Shown: positions 26,756-35,098 of the stretch, in pieces | Layout: each line of letters begins with the position of its first letter | How positions within the stretch are numbered: position 1 is the stretch's first letter | Source: an uncultured Bacteroidales bacterium | Lineage (GTDB): Bacteria; Bacteroidota; Bacteroidia; Bacteroidales; UBA932 | Length of the DNA: 64,000 nt | Assembly: GCA_944325445.1 (NCBI GenBank) | Contig: CALVAG010000007.1 | Span: 1-64,000 of the forward strand | Reading direction: 5' to 3' | Translations under genes and position numbers: made by a program | The notes under the pieces: generated by a model | Database searches by the model: none | What the model saw: the letters and a program-made list of their open reading frames with translations, nothing else | Told to the model about the DNA's origin: nothing

Positions 26756-27076
26756 TTAAACCATTTTAAGTCCTACGACAGAAACTATAAGTGTAATTAT
26801 AAAAAAGATACGGGCAAACGATACCGGTTCATGAAAAAAGAAGATCCCCAAAAGCACCGTTCCCACCGCACCGATTCCTGTCCACACCGGATATGCAGTA
26901 CTTATCGGAAGCGTCTGGACAGCCTTGGCCAACAGCACCATACTGATTATAAGACATATTATGAACCCGGCACCCCACAAATAATACTCTGTTCCGCTGC
27001 ACTCCTTCATTTTACCCAGACAGAAGGCGAATCCCGATTCGAAACAGCCCGCAATAATTAAAATAATCCAATTCAT
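26756..27076 (-). CDS. sugE: SMR-family exporter, SugE/Gdx type
   Basis: 106-residue small multidrug resistance protein with four helices. The conserved membrane glutamate is in AGCFESGFAF (helix 1) and YPVWTGIGAVGT is the helix-3 motif. Lys/Trp context (CFES rather than EVxWTxxL) and overall similarity favour the SugE (Gdx) branch, which exports guanidinium in other bacteria. No guanidine riboswitch is recognisable in the 77 nt shared with the divergent esterase gene. It lies 24 nt upstream of the HD gene on the same strand. Confidence 0.8.
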   Translation of the reverse strand: MNWIILIIAGCFESGFAFCLGKMKECSGTEYYLWGAGFIICLIISMVLLAKAVQTLPISTAYPVWTGIGAVGTVLLGIFFFHEPVSFARIFFIITLIVSVVGLKMV

Positions 27077-27125
27077 AATTCAAAATCCGACAGTTAAAAG
27101 TTACGCAAAATTAGAAGAAAAATAG

Positions 27126-27133
27126 TACTTTTG
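27126..27133 (+). promoter_or_regulatory. Promoter of the esterase gene
   Basis: TACTTTTG fits the TAnnTTTG -7 box and lies 20 nt before the ATG at 27154, giving a leader of about 14 nt. On the minus strand a TAACTTTT (one mismatch) could serve the divergent exporter gene. Confidence 0.5.
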
Positions 27134-27153
27134 CAGGCAAAACAGAGAGAATT

Positions 27154-27996
27154 ATGAGATTTGCTTCATTCAGCAGGATGCTTGCAGCCCTGACCATTTT
27201 CACGGTAACACTCTCATGCAGAGGATTTGCAAAAGAGTTAATCGTAATAGAATCCGAAAATCTGAAATGTAATGATTCGGTATTGGTGTTCACACCGAGA
27301 GCCGAAAACGGATTGGAAATCGAACCCGTCGCCAACCTTTTTCTGTTTCACGGCTGGGGAGGTTGCTACAGCAACTGGAGCGACAAATATGACCTGCAGC
27401 AGATAAGCGACAGGACAGGTTTCAGAATAATCTGCCCGGACGGTTTCTACAACAGCTGGTACCTGAACAACAGCGACTCGTCCAAGATGCAATGGCGTGA
27501 CTTTTTCCACAAAGAGCTCTACCCCCTGATGCAGGAAAAGTATGGCATAAAGCCGGAAAGCACATTCATAACAGGGCTCAGCATGGGAGGGCATGGAGCG
27601 GTCAATATATTCATAGACAACCCCGACAAATTCAGGGCTTGCGGCAGCATGAGCGGCGTGCTGAATCTCCAGCTCACAAACCTGAAAGACAAAGAGATAA
27701 AAAAGATTGTAGGAGACCGGACAGAGAGATATGACAGTGAAAGCGCTGTCGTGAGGATAGCGTCTGTTGCGGAAAAGCTGAAAAGGGAGAACAAGCCCAT
27801 TATAGTAACCTGCGGTTACAGTGATGTCTACTCCGTCTGCTCGGAAGAATTTTCAGACAAGTGCAGGGAACTGTCGGTGCCCCATATTCTGATGCTTTCT
27901 CCCGGAGTCCACTCATGGGCATACTGGGGCTTTGCACTTGAAGAGCATCTGTTTCTCTTCAACAAGATATTGAAAGGCGAAAATCTCGGATATTAA
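27154..27996 (+). CDS. Exported alpha/beta-hydrolase, esterase D/tributyrin-esterase type
   Basis: 280 residues with an N-terminal signal (LTIFTVTLSCRGFA; the Cys is not a good lipobox). The oxyanion/nucleophile parts are LFHGWGGCYSNW and GLSMGGHGAVN (Ser in G-x-S-x-G near residue 145). The C-terminal VHSWAYW contains the catalytic His and CGYSDVY the acid. The family hydrolyses acyl esters such as acetyl or feruloyl groups on polysaccharides; the substrate is unknown. It overlaps the convergent next gene by 4 nt. Confidence 0.82.
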   Translation: MRFASFSRMLAALTIFTVTLSCRGFAKELIVIESENLKCNDSVLVFTPRAENGLEIEPVANLFLFHGWGGCYSNWSDKYDLQQISDRTGFRIICPDGFYNSWYLNNSDSSKMQWRDFFHKELYPLMQEKYGIKPESTFITGLSMGGHGAVNIFIDNPDKFRACGSMSGVLNLQLTNLKDKEIKKIVGDRTERYDSESAVVRIASVAEKLKRENKPIIVTCGYSDVYSVCSEEFSDKCRELSVPHILMLSPGVHSWAYWGFALEEHLFLFNKILKGENLGY

Positions 27997-28664
27997 GCCT
28001 CGCCGAGGAGAGCGATATCTATTTTCATCAATCCTTCCATACTGCTTACGCTGAAACGCAAAGGTCCGAGTCCCCTTTTATACCATATTGTAAAATAGAG
28101 TTTCTGAGGAGAGTTGAGCAGGATGATTTCAGATTCATTTGTAACCTTCATTGCATTGGACTTTCCATATGGAACTTCTACAGGCTCGGAAGGATGAACA
28201 ACAATCTCACCGAGGCTGACATCCATTGTCACAGCCATATTTTCCATCGTTCCCAAAAGTTTTACAGACGAGCCTTCATATCTATCTCCGGGTGCTGTTA
28301 TTTTAGGGAATGCTACTTCGCCCCCATCTTCCGTCTGCCTCAAACCCGAAATATTGGGCAGCAGGAATGCAATAATATCTTTGGCACCGATAAGATAATA
28401 TTCCGCACTGTCGCGATAGGTTATCGATGAAGAGGAATATTCCAAAGTCAAAAGGGAATCTTCATAAAACACGATATCACATACCGGTGTGCCGCCTCTT
28501 CTCTCCGAAGCAAGGGAAAAATAAAACTCTCCGTTACCCATGGGAGATGTATACTCCACCCCGTAAAGCAGCTTTTTTCCGAATACGGGCGCGAGAAACT
28601 CCAACTGCGCCCTGAGGGGAAGAGCGGCGATTGCCATAAGCAGAAATGAAAAAATCCTTTTCAT
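27993..28664 (-). CDS. Exported protein of unknown function
   Basis: 223 residues starting MKRIFSFLLMAIAALPLRAQ, a clear signal peptide with ALPLRAQ cleavage region. The ATG at 28664 is preferred to an ATG at 28688 upstream because of the signal. The mature part is beta-rich (many short strands such as TSPMGNGEFYFSL) and ends with LRFSVSSMEGLMKIDIALLGE. The layout (signal, Y-x-x-x-P-M-G early strand, a final L-R-F strand) resembles DUF3108 proteins, but I am not sure. 4-nt gap to the DUF2461 gene upstream on the same strand. Confidence 0.6.
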   Translation of the reverse strand: MKRIFSFLLMAIAALPLRAQLEFLAPVFGKKLLYGVEYTSPMGNGEFYFSLASERRGGTPVCDIVFYEDSLLTLEYSSSSITYRDSAEYYLIGAKDIIAFLLPNISGLRQTEDGGEVAFPKITAPGDRYEGSSVKLLGTMENMAVTMDVSLGEIVVHPSEPVEVPYGKSNAMKVTNESEIILLNSPQKLYFTIWYKRGLGPLRFSVSSMEGLMKIDIALLGEA

Positions 28665-28668
28665 AACG

Positions 28669-29367
28669 TCAATACTCCTCCAGGGCATAATCTACAGCCA
28701 TGTTTATCAACTTATTATATCTACAGCAACTTTTAAAGCGCCCATTTACATACTCCAACAGCCTGTCATTGCCACCGAAAAGGAACTTCTCCCCTATCGG
28801 CATAAAGAGCCCGAACTCTTTCTGCCTGATCAGTTCGTTCCATTCCTGTCTTACATCGTTGAAACCCTGAGGCAGTTTTTTCAGCACATCGCCATCAAGG
28901 TTAAAGCCTTTCGCCAGGGCCACGGCATCGAGAAAGGTATCTCCGTTCACATAGATCTCGTCCCGTATGCTTTTTACGATTTTCGGGTCGGGGCGGTAAA
29001 GCCCTGCGGCCAGAAGCGAGCCTCCGAGAAAACCGTTTCCCTCTTCCCAGACCGGCTCTATATGAAAATAGTAGCCTGCATATTGCGATTTTTTGCCGCC
29101 TTTGCAGATATAGGCACCCATATGGGTTTTATAAGGCGATTTGTCTTTGGAAAAACGTATGTCCCGGTAAATTCTATAGGTGCAATCCTTCAATGCAAGG
29201 GCAGAATCGCTTATGTCGCTGTCCCACTGCTCTATTTTTTTTATCAGAGCTGCTGCAAAATCATTGAATATTGCCTGAACATGCAAATATTCAGCCTTAT
29301 GTGCATTGAACCATTCCCGGTTGTTGTTCTCCTTCAGTCTACACAGAAAATCATATACGCGTCTCAT
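28669..29367 (-). CDS. DUF2461 family protein
   Basis: 232 residues. Recognised by KENNNREWFNAHKAEY at the start, YRIYRDIRFSKDKSPYKTH in the middle and GYYFHIEP. The family has no assigned activity that I can name with confidence; members are cytoplasmic and found across Bacteroidetes and proteobacteria. A minus-strand TAATTTTG (29398-29405) lies 31 nt before the start and fits a -7 box. Confidence 0.85.
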   Translation of the reverse strand: MRRVYDFLCRLKENNNREWFNAHKAEYLHVQAIFNDFAAALIKKIEQWDSDISDSALALKDCTYRIYRDIRFSKDKSPYKTHMGAYICKGGKKSQYAGYYFHIEPVWEEGNGFLGGSLLAAGLYRPDPKIVKSIRDEIYVNGDTFLDAVALAKGFNLDGDVLKKLPQGFNDVRQEWNELIRQKEFGLFMPIGEKFLFGGNDRLLEYVNGRFKSCCRYNKLINMAVDYALEEY

Positions 29368-29441
29368 TTCGCTCCATTTATCCTTTCAAACGATAGCCAA
29401 AATTACAAATAAATTGTATTTTTACGGATTGTTTTTGAAAA

Positions 29442-30206
29442 ATGAGCGGTTTTAACATATTCCTTGCAATAATGGCCGGCATTGCGGTAATCGTATTCTT
29501 TACGCTATACCATATAACGGCCGGATACGGCAAATTCGTCACGGGGAAGTGGGGAATCACAGTCAATAATAAACTGGGATGGGTATTGATGGAGTCTCCG
29601 GTATTCATACTCATGACCATACTATGGATATGCAGCGACAGGGCCCTCCAGCCTGCCATACTTGTAATTTTCATACTTTTCCAGCTGCACTACTTCCAGC
29701 GTTCATTCATCTTTCCCCTGATTTTAAAGGGGAAAGGCAGGATGCCTGTAACGATAGTGGCAATGGGGGCACTTTTCAACATGCTCAACGCCGCAATGCA
29801 GGGAGGCTGGCTCTTTTATATTTCAGAACCCGACAGGTATGGCATACAGTGGCTCTGCACGCCGCAATTTATTTGCGGAACAATAATATTTCTCGCCGGG
29901 ATGGCCATAAACATCCATTCCGACAGCGTCATAAGGCATCTCAGGAAAGATCCGGCCGATACCGGACATTATCTTCCCGACAAAGGGTTGTACAGATATG
30001 TAACCTCTGCGAACTATTTCGGGGAATTCATGGAGTGGTGCGGATTCGCACTGCTGACATGGAGCTGGGCCGGCGCGGTCTTCGCACTCTGGACCTTTGC
30101 CAACCTCGTCCCGCGCAGCGACACCATATATAAAAGATATAAAACCGAATTCAAGGAACAGATGCAGAATAAAAAACTCAAACGCATCTTCCCGTACATA
30201 TATTGA
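29442..30206 (+). CDS. Steroid 5-alpha-reductase-family membrane enzyme (SRD5A-like)
   Basis: 254-residue membrane protein with about six to seven helices. The 3-oxo-5-alpha-steroid 4-dehydrogenase (SRD5A) pattern is visible: MESPVF early (the family's M/L-E-x-P segment), LHYFQRSFIFP in helix 3, GMAINIHSDSVIRHLR, LYRYVTSANYFGE (the conserved NADPH loop with N-Y-x-G-E) and EWCGFALLTW. A C-terminal YKRYKTEF and KRIFPYIY complete the family end. It should reduce the C4-C5 double bond of a 3-oxo steroid or related lipid enone with NADPH. First gene of a tight cluster with an OYE reductase 2 nt later and two SDRs. Confidence 0.87.
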   Translation: MSGFNIFLAIMAGIAVIVFFTLYHITAGYGKFVTGKWGITVNNKLGWVLMESPVFILMTILWICSDRALQPAILVIFILFQLHYFQRSFIFPLILKGKGRMPVTIVAMGALFNMLNAAMQGGWLFYISEPDRYGIQWLCTPQFICGTIIFLAGMAINIHSDSVIRHLRKDPADTGHYLPDKGLYRYVTSANYFGEFMEWCGFALLTWSWAGAVFALWTFANLVPRSDTIYKRYKTEFKEQMQNKKLKRIFPYIY

Positions 30207-30208
30207 CC

Positions 30209-31441
30209 ATGGAATCGAAACTTTTCACACCAGGCAAAATAGGCCCGCTTACCATAAGGAACAGGACAATACGCTCTGCTGCGTTTGAAAACATGGCATA
30301 CGGGAACAGCCCTTCCGAAACGCTCTTCAACTACCATACGAGCGTTGCTGCCGGAGGAGTGGGAATGACAACCGTTGCATACGCTTCTGTAACGCAAAGC
30401 GGACTTTCGTTTGCAAACCAGCTCTGGCTCAGGCCCGAGATTATACCGGAATTGAGAAGGCTCACTGATGCAATCCATAAAGAGGGGGCGGCAGCCTCAA
30501 TCCAGATAGGCCACTGCGGCAACATGAGCCACAGAGGCATAACCAAGTGCACCCCCGTATCTGCCTCCACCGGATTCAACCTCTACTCCCCCACTTTCCA
30601 CAGAGGGCTTACTGAACCGGAAATTCTTGAGATGGCCAAAGAGTTCGGCAACGGGGTAAGGCTTGCAAGGGAGGCCGGATTCGACTGTGTGGAGGTACAT
30701 GCCGGCCACGGTTATCTGATAAGCCAGTTCCTTTCGCCATACACAAACAGAAGAAAAGACAAATATGGCGGGCCCCTTGAAAACAGGATGAATTTCATGC
30801 GGCTCTGCATGGAGCAGGTCATGGAGGCCGCCGGGGATGATATGGCAGTTGTGGCAAAGACCAACATGAGCGACGGGTTCAAGGGCGGCAACGGCATAGA
30901 AGAAGGGCTTGTCATTGCCAAAGAACTTAAAAAGTGCGGAGTCCACGGTCTGGTGCTCAGCGGAGGCTTTGTGAGCAAGGCTCCGATGTATGTAATGAGA
31001 GGGGCGATGCCTATAAAAACGCTGACCCACTATATGAACACCTGGTGGCTGAAGTATGGAGTGAAGATGGCGGGAAAATATATGATTCCGACTGTTCCAT
31101 TCAAGGAGGCCTACTTTCTGGAAGATGCGCTCAAGTTCAGGGAGGCGATTCCCGACTTGCCGTTAATCTATGTCGGAGGGCTTGTTGCAAGAGATAAGAT
31201 AGATATGGTGCTCGACAGCGGTTTTGAATTCGTACAGATGGGCAGGGCGCTTCTCAACGACCCCTCTTTTGTGAACAAACTGAAAGACGGCGAGTGCGAA
31301 AGATGCAACTGCGGCCACTCCAACTACTGCATAGGCCGCATGTACACCGTTGAGATGGCTTGTCACAGGAATCTGACTGAAAAACTGCCACGCAGATTGG
31401 AAAAGGAGATTGACAGACTTGAAAAAAGGTGGAGTAAATAG
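30209..31441 (+). CDS. Old Yellow Enzyme-family NADH:flavin oxidoreductase
   Basis: 410-residue FMN-dependent ene-reductase. N-terminal KIGPLTIRNRTIRSAAFE and QIGHCGNMSHR contact FMN; HAGHGYLISQFLSPYTNRRKD and YGGPLENR are the OYE substrate/flavin motifs; the C-terminal CNCGHSNYCIGRM patch is a Cys cluster as in BaiCD/2,4-dienoyl-CoA reductase types, but no NAD(P)H-binding second domain follows. ATG at 30209 is preferred over a TTG at 30203. Next to a 5-alpha reductase, a 5-beta-reductase or other steroid ene-reductase is likely. Confidence 0.88.
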   Translation: MESKLFTPGKIGPLTIRNRTIRSAAFENMAYGNSPSETLFNYHTSVAAGGVGMTTVAYASVTQSGLSFANQLWLRPEIIPELRRLTDAIHKEGAAASIQIGHCGNMSHRGITKCTPVSASTGFNLYSPTFHRGLTEPEILEMAKEFGNGVRLAREAGFDCVEVHAGHGYLISQFLSPYTNRRKDKYGGPLENRMNFMRLCMEQVMEAAGDDMAVVAKTNMSDGFKGGNGIEEGLVIAKELKKCGVHGLVLSGGFVSKAPMYVMRGAMPIKTLTHYMNTWWLKYGVKMAGKYMIPTVPFKEAYFLEDALKFREAIPDLPLIYVGGLVARDKIDMVLDSGFEFVQMGRALLNDPSFVNKLKDGECERCNCGHSNYCIGRMYTVEMACHRNLTEKLPRRLEKEIDRLEKRWSK

Positions 31442-31442
31442 C

Positions 31443-32291
31443 ATGGAGCTCAAGAGAGGTGAAATGGCTGTCGCGCTCGTTACCGGGGCAAGTTCCGGCA
31501 TAGGATTCCATTATGCCCAGGAACTTTCCAAAAGAGGATACAGCGTGCTTATGGTAAGCAACCAGAAAAAAGAGCTCTCCGAAAAGGCCATGGTAATATT
31601 CCAGAATACCGGTGCGATTTATCTTGAACCCGATGCTTTAGGAAATTTCACGGGAAATGAAAAGTGGGTTTCAACGCATTATGCAGACCTCTCCAGAGAA
31701 GAGGCGGCTCAGGAGCTATTCGATTTCTGCAACGGTGAAGGGCTGGAAGTGGAGATATTGGTAAACAATGCGGGCATCTTCATTTTCAACGATATCGCAG
31801 ATTGCAGCACGCAACGGATAGACCTGATTCTCAAACTGCATGTCTATACTGTCACCATGCTCTGCAGGCTGTTCGGAGAAAAGATGGCCGAAAGAGGGCA
31901 CGGATATATCCTCAACATGTCTTCACTTGCCGCCCATACTCCATTCCCGGGGATATCACTCTACTCTGCGACGAAAAGCTATCTCAGGAACATGAGCATG
32001 GCCCTAAGGCTGGAACTTAAGGAAAAAGGAGTCAATGTACTCACCGTTTCGCCCGGTGCCGTAGCTACAGACCTCTATTCCCTGCCGCAAAACCTGCAGA
32101 GGCTGGGCGTAAGGATAAAAGTCATATACAGGCCGGAAAAACTTGCCCAAAAGGCTTTAGAAAAGCTCTTCAAGGGAAGGAGAGAATTTGTTCCGGGCTT
32201 TGTAAACCGTTTTTTCAAACCATTATACGCTCTTCTTCCGGAAAGCGTAAGGCTGTGGATAAGGGAAAAGACCGCATCATTCAAAAAATAG
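31443..32291 (+). CDS. Short-chain dehydrogenase/reductase, likely hydroxysteroid type (1)
   Basis: 282 residues. TGASSGIG (near residue 14) binds the dinucleotide, NNAGIF follows, and YSATKSY carries the catalytic Tyr-x-x-x-Lys. The SPGAVATDLYSLP loop and a C-terminal hydrophobic helix-rich tail recall 17-beta-HSD12/ketoreductase-like SDRs. Start at ATG 31443 (MELKRGE); a second, MAVALVTGASS at 31464, is possible. The gap to the OYE gene is 1 nt. A hydroxysteroid oxidoreductase role is inferred from the neighbours. Confidence 0.82.
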   Translation: MELKRGEMAVALVTGASSGIGFHYAQELSKRGYSVLMVSNQKKELSEKAMVIFQNTGAIYLEPDALGNFTGNEKWVSTHYADLSREEAAQELFDFCNGEGLEVEILVNNAGIFIFNDIADCSTQRIDLILKLHVYTVTMLCRLFGEKMAERGHGYILNMSSLAAHTPFPGISLYSATKSYLRNMSMALRLELKEKGVNVLTVSPGAVATDLYSLPQNLQRLGVRIKVIYRPEKLAQKALEKLFKGRREFVPGFVNRFFKPLYALLPESVRLWIREKTASFKK

Positions 32292-32298
32292 AGGCATC

Positions 32299-33114
32299 AT
32301 GGAAAGGCATGTCGTAATAACCGGAGCGAGCGGAGGAATCGGCAAAGTGGTGCTAAAGCATCTTCTCGAAAACGGATATACAGTCTATGCCGCCTGCAGG
32401 GACTCTTCCAGACTGAAAGAGTTTTTGGATTATATGCCTGATTCCCTGCATCCCATAACACTCGACATGGAGTCCCTTGCCTGCGTCGGAGAATTCTGCT
32501 CCGAGGTGATAGAAAAACTGTCGGGATGCCGTATAGAGATGCTCATAAACAATGCAGGAATGATTGCTCCTGTTGTGGAAAGCACCGCAGACGGCTATGA
32601 ACGCTCTCTTCAGGTAAACTACATCGCCCCCAAACTTATAACCGAAAGGCTTGCACCGCATATAGCCCCGGGCGGAAAGGTCATAAACACCCTTTCATGC
32701 ACCATCAACAACGGCGACTTCATTCAAATGGAGAAACATCCTCCCGGGCAGAGCATCAGGGAAAGTACAATCTCCAGCCTGAAACATTACAGCGACGCAA
32801 AATACATGATGGCGCTTTACACCGTGAATTTTGCGCAGGCCCATAAGGAGATAACCGTATGTGCGGCGGACCCTGGAATCGTAAATACCGGAATAATTAC
32901 AATGCACCGCTGGTATGATCCGCTGGCCGACATATTTTTCAGGCCCTTCATAAAAAGCCCTGCCCGTGGAGCGCGCCCTATAATCAACGCCATTGAGTTT
33001 ACAGGCACTGGCGAAAACGGCAAAATACTGTTTTTCAAAGGAAACAGAATAACCGGACTGGGCAGGAAGTTCCTGGCAGCAGCAGAAAGGGAAAAAGAGA
33101 TAACCATATTATAA
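32299..33114 (+). CDS. Short-chain dehydrogenase/reductase (2)
   Basis: 271 residues. TGASGGIG (residues 8-15), NNAGMIAP and HYSDAKYMM (Tyr-x-x-x-Lys) are the SDR core; the adjacent Ser is replaced in the usual S-Y-x-x-x-K spacing by a longer insert with SCTINNGDF and EKHPPGQS. The sequence differs clearly from the first SDR, so the pair are not a recent duplication. Seven nt follow the first SDR and ten nt precede the next gene. It may act on a different hydroxyl or ketone of the same substrate. Confidence 0.8.
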   Translation: MERHVVITGASGGIGKVVLKHLLENGYTVYAACRDSSRLKEFLDYMPDSLHPITLDMESLACVGEFCSEVIEKLSGCRIEMLINNAGMIAPVVESTADGYERSLQVNYIAPKLITERLAPHIAPGGKVINTLSCTINNGDFIQMEKHPPGQSIRESTISSLKHYSDAKYMMALYTVNFAQAHKEITVCAADPGIVNTGIITMHRWYDPLADIFFRPFIKSPARGARPIINAIEFTGTGENGKILFFKGNRITGLGRKFLAAAEREKEITIL

Positions 33115-33124
33115 ACGAAATATT

Positions 33125-33820
33125 ATGAAAAAGTTTTTAATTGCTCTCGCCACATTGTTGGCAGTATGCAATGCGCAGGCTCAGGACAGTCTGAAAATCG
33201 GCTCGGAAGAGCCTCAAATGGAAGATGTGCTCACACTGCTGGATGCAATGGACATCTACATATACAGATTCAATGCAGAGGAGTTTCTAAAACATAAGTA
33301 CAATGTCTCCTTTTTTGTAGACGAATATATGGATGGAGTGAAAAAGGAGCGCACAAATACCCTTCACATGGGTGCCAATATACAGTCTGTAAAGATCTAT
33401 CCGCAGGAACAATGGGATGCGGCAAGAAAAGAGCATGGCCTTGGACCAGACGAAGATGATTTTGTACGTATAAAGACTATCTCGATTATAGTACGCAAAA
33501 ATTCAGATACCACCGCCATGGCGACTTTTGCCAGTCCAGATGCGGGAAGAATGGGAGTAAGCTTGGAACAATACCCTGCCGGCCCCGACAGCGTCTATTT
33601 CTACAGTTCCCGCCCGTTCACCCTGGAGGCAGTGCCTGATACCGGCGCTGTAGAGATTCCCCTTGTCCTCTACGGCTCGGGATGGTATGACGAAAGATAC
33701 AATATTGTCCGCTTCTGCGGAGAGAGCCGCATAGATCCGCAACTGAAAGCGGATATTCTCAAAAACCTGCCTCATTACTACATTCTTGGCGTAACGTTTA
33801 CACCTAAAGAGGAGAAGTAG
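33125..33820 (+). CDS. Exported protein of unknown function
   Basis: 231 residues. Signal peptide MKKFLIALATLLAVCNAQAQ with a good AQA cleavage site. The mature protein has regular beta-strand-like stretches (PRINGAL-free; for example IKTISIIVRKNSDTTAMATF) and no Cys motif or recognised domain. As it follows the SDR genes by 10 nt on the same strand it may be co-transcribed with the enzymes and act in the periplasm, for example in binding the hydrophobic substrate, but that is a guess. Confidence 0.6.
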   Translation: MKKFLIALATLLAVCNAQAQDSLKIGSEEPQMEDVLTLLDAMDIYIYRFNAEEFLKHKYNVSFFVDEYMDGVKKERTNTLHMGANIQSVKIYPQEQWDAARKEHGLGPDEDDFVRIKTISIIVRKNSDTTAMATFASPDAGRMGVSLEQYPAGPDSVYFYSSRPFTLEAVPDTGAVEIPLVLYGSGWYDERYNIVRFCGESRIDPQLKADILKNLPHYYILGVTFTPKEEK

Positions 33821-34239
33821 GCAAAAAGTTGCGCTATATTCCCGGTCTGCTTCTCGAACGATGAAGTATTCTTGACAGCAACATGGTCTGGATTCTCAAA
33901 AATCTGAAAGACGGAAGCATTCAAAGAGCGGAAGGATAAGTTCCGTCAAAACGGTAAAAATTTACGTTTTTACATATTTCATTACGGTAAACAATAATAT
34001 CTTGCAGGGAAGCGGAGTATCGCGGTTACACATGCCAGTCAAATGATTATCATCATATTTGCATATAGCAATGATAAGGTTATGACAAAGATGGTGATTT
34101 TTTATCACTGATTAGTTACATAACAGAAATATACTGGAATTTATAGGCATTTAGGAAAAAGTTTATAATTCCAGCTTTAATTATGGCGAATTCGCCACAA
34201 TTAGAAACCAATCAGGACTCAATAGTTTTAAAATTAATA
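33821..34239. other. Intergenic region before the prophage-interrupted lipoprotein gene
   Basis: About 420 bp without a supported gene. Between 33840 and 33990 one plus frame reads as protein-like (a SNDEVFLTATWSGFSKI stretch) but is broken by a stop, so it could be the decayed end of a gene. A dyad TTATCAT at 34044-34050 with ATGATAA at 34070-34076 encloses an AT-rich core and may be a regulator site; I see no clear -7 box for the following gene. Confidence 0.3.
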
Positions 34240-34956
34240 ATGATGAAAACTTTGAAAATAATGCTGATGATGCTTCTTGCAGCGGCGGCGCTCTCTTGCG
34301 AGAAGTCTGGGCCGGAGAATCCTCCCGTTCCGGAAGTCAATACATTGGGTGTGGACAAGACTGAAATTTCATTGTGCTATCTGGAGCGCGACACCATAAA
34401 TGTCCCCGAAGTGGATGCGGGGAGTGTGCAATGGGGTATAGCGGAAGGCGGAGATGGGATAATTACGCTGCTTGGAAATGTCGTTGTAGGCCGCAGAAAG
34501 GGCGAAGCGACCGTTGTAGCTTCATATAACGGAGAGGCTGCAGCGATAAAGGTGACGGTTACGACGGAAAATTATATACCAGTGGAAAAACTCATTTGGG
34601 AGATAAACGGCCAGAGAGTAGAGAGCATGGACGACGAAAGCCTTGTTCCTACTGTAGGGAAACCGTTTTACTACCCTCCTGCAGGGCCGATATATCCTAC
34701 ATTCGCAAATGACGATGTATTCAGAATTGTAGAAGGCGAGAGAATGGATGCGAAGTTCATAGGTTATGAGCCGTCCGATGCCTCATGCCCTATACTCTCC
34801 AAAGTCGATGATACAAGTTATTCATGGTATCGAATCCCGGATATAAAGGAACAGAGCGGCAATTTAAATGATTTGGAAGATTTTTCTTCCACTCCTCAAA
34901 TAATACATCGACATATAGACTTATGGGCAGTAAAACGAAATGTACAATTTAGATAG
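34240..34956 (+). CDS. Lipoprotein with Ig-like (BIG2) repeat, apparently cut by the prophage
   Basis: Signal peptide MMKTLKIMLMMLLAAAALSC ends in a Cys typical of Bacteroidales lipoproteins. Residues about 40-115 form a BIG2-like Ig domain (LGVDKTEISLCYLERDT, then VVGRRKGEATVVASYNGE). The remaining part ends abruptly after IIHRHIDL; the last ten codons read through the putative phage left end (TGGGCAG at 34924). The chain looks truncated, so this is a host gene disrupted by transposition. An upstream in-frame ATG at 34183 is unlikely because it precedes the signal peptide. Confidence 0.7.
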   Translation: MMKTLKIMLMMLLAAAALSCEKSGPENPPVPEVNTLGVDKTEISLCYLERDTINVPEVDAGSVQWGIAEGGDGIITLLGNVVVGRRKGEATVVASYNGEAAAIKVTVTTENYIPVEKLIWEINGQRVESMDDESLVPTVGKPFYYPPAGPIYPTFANDDVFRIVEGERMDAKFIGYEPSDASCPILSKVDDTSYSWYRIPDIKEQSGNLNDLEDFSSTPQIIHRHIDLWAVKRNVQFR

Positions 34957-35043
34957 TAGTAGATAGGTGGTATATTTAACAAGAATTCAGTTGGTTATAG
35001 AGGTATTTGGATATATTGCATTATAAAACGAAATGTACAATTT
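34931..35043 (+). repeat. 20-bp direct repeats at the left end (putative L1 and L2 transposase sites)
   Basis: TAAAACGAAATGTACAATTT occurs at 34931-34950 and again, identically, at 35024-35043, with the starts 93 bp apart. In Mu the L1 and L2 sites begin about 105 bp apart near the left end. The repeat bears no resemblance in sequence to Mu's own sites, as expected for a distant transposase. Confidence 0.7.
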
Positions 35044-35045
35044 GG

Positions 35046-35074
35046 TTTACATTGCTTTACATTTGGTTTACATT
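35046..35074 (+). repeat. Triple TTTACATT repeat next to the second end site
   Basis: TTTACATT occurs at 35046-35053, 35056-35063 and 35067-35074, about one helical turn apart. Its reverse complement (AATGTA) is within each 20-bp end repeat, so these may be half-sites for transposase (an L3-like cluster). Confidence 0.45.
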
Positions 35075-35077
35075 TTG

Positions 35078-35098
35078 GCCGCAAATGCGGCTTTTTTT
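35078..35098 (+). terminator. Rho-independent terminator at the phage left end
   Basis: GCCGCA (35078-35083) and TGCGGC (35086-35091) form a tight hairpin, followed by seven T. It would stop transcription entering the phage from the interrupted lipoprotein gene. Confidence 0.7.

Noticed and set aside
26756..27154. Guanidine riboswitch before the SugE-type exporter
   Set aside because: Only 77 nt separate it from the divergent gene and no guanidine-aptamer motif (such as ACGR hairpin pairs) is seen.
33840..33990. Possible pseudogene after the SDR cluster
   Set aside because: A protein-like stretch is broken by a stop and matches no family I know; kept only as a note in the intergenic entry.
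34183..34239. Upstream ATG for the lipoprotein
   Set aside because: The extra 19 residues precede the signal peptide and would bury it; ATG 34240 or 34243 gives a normal lipoprotein signal.
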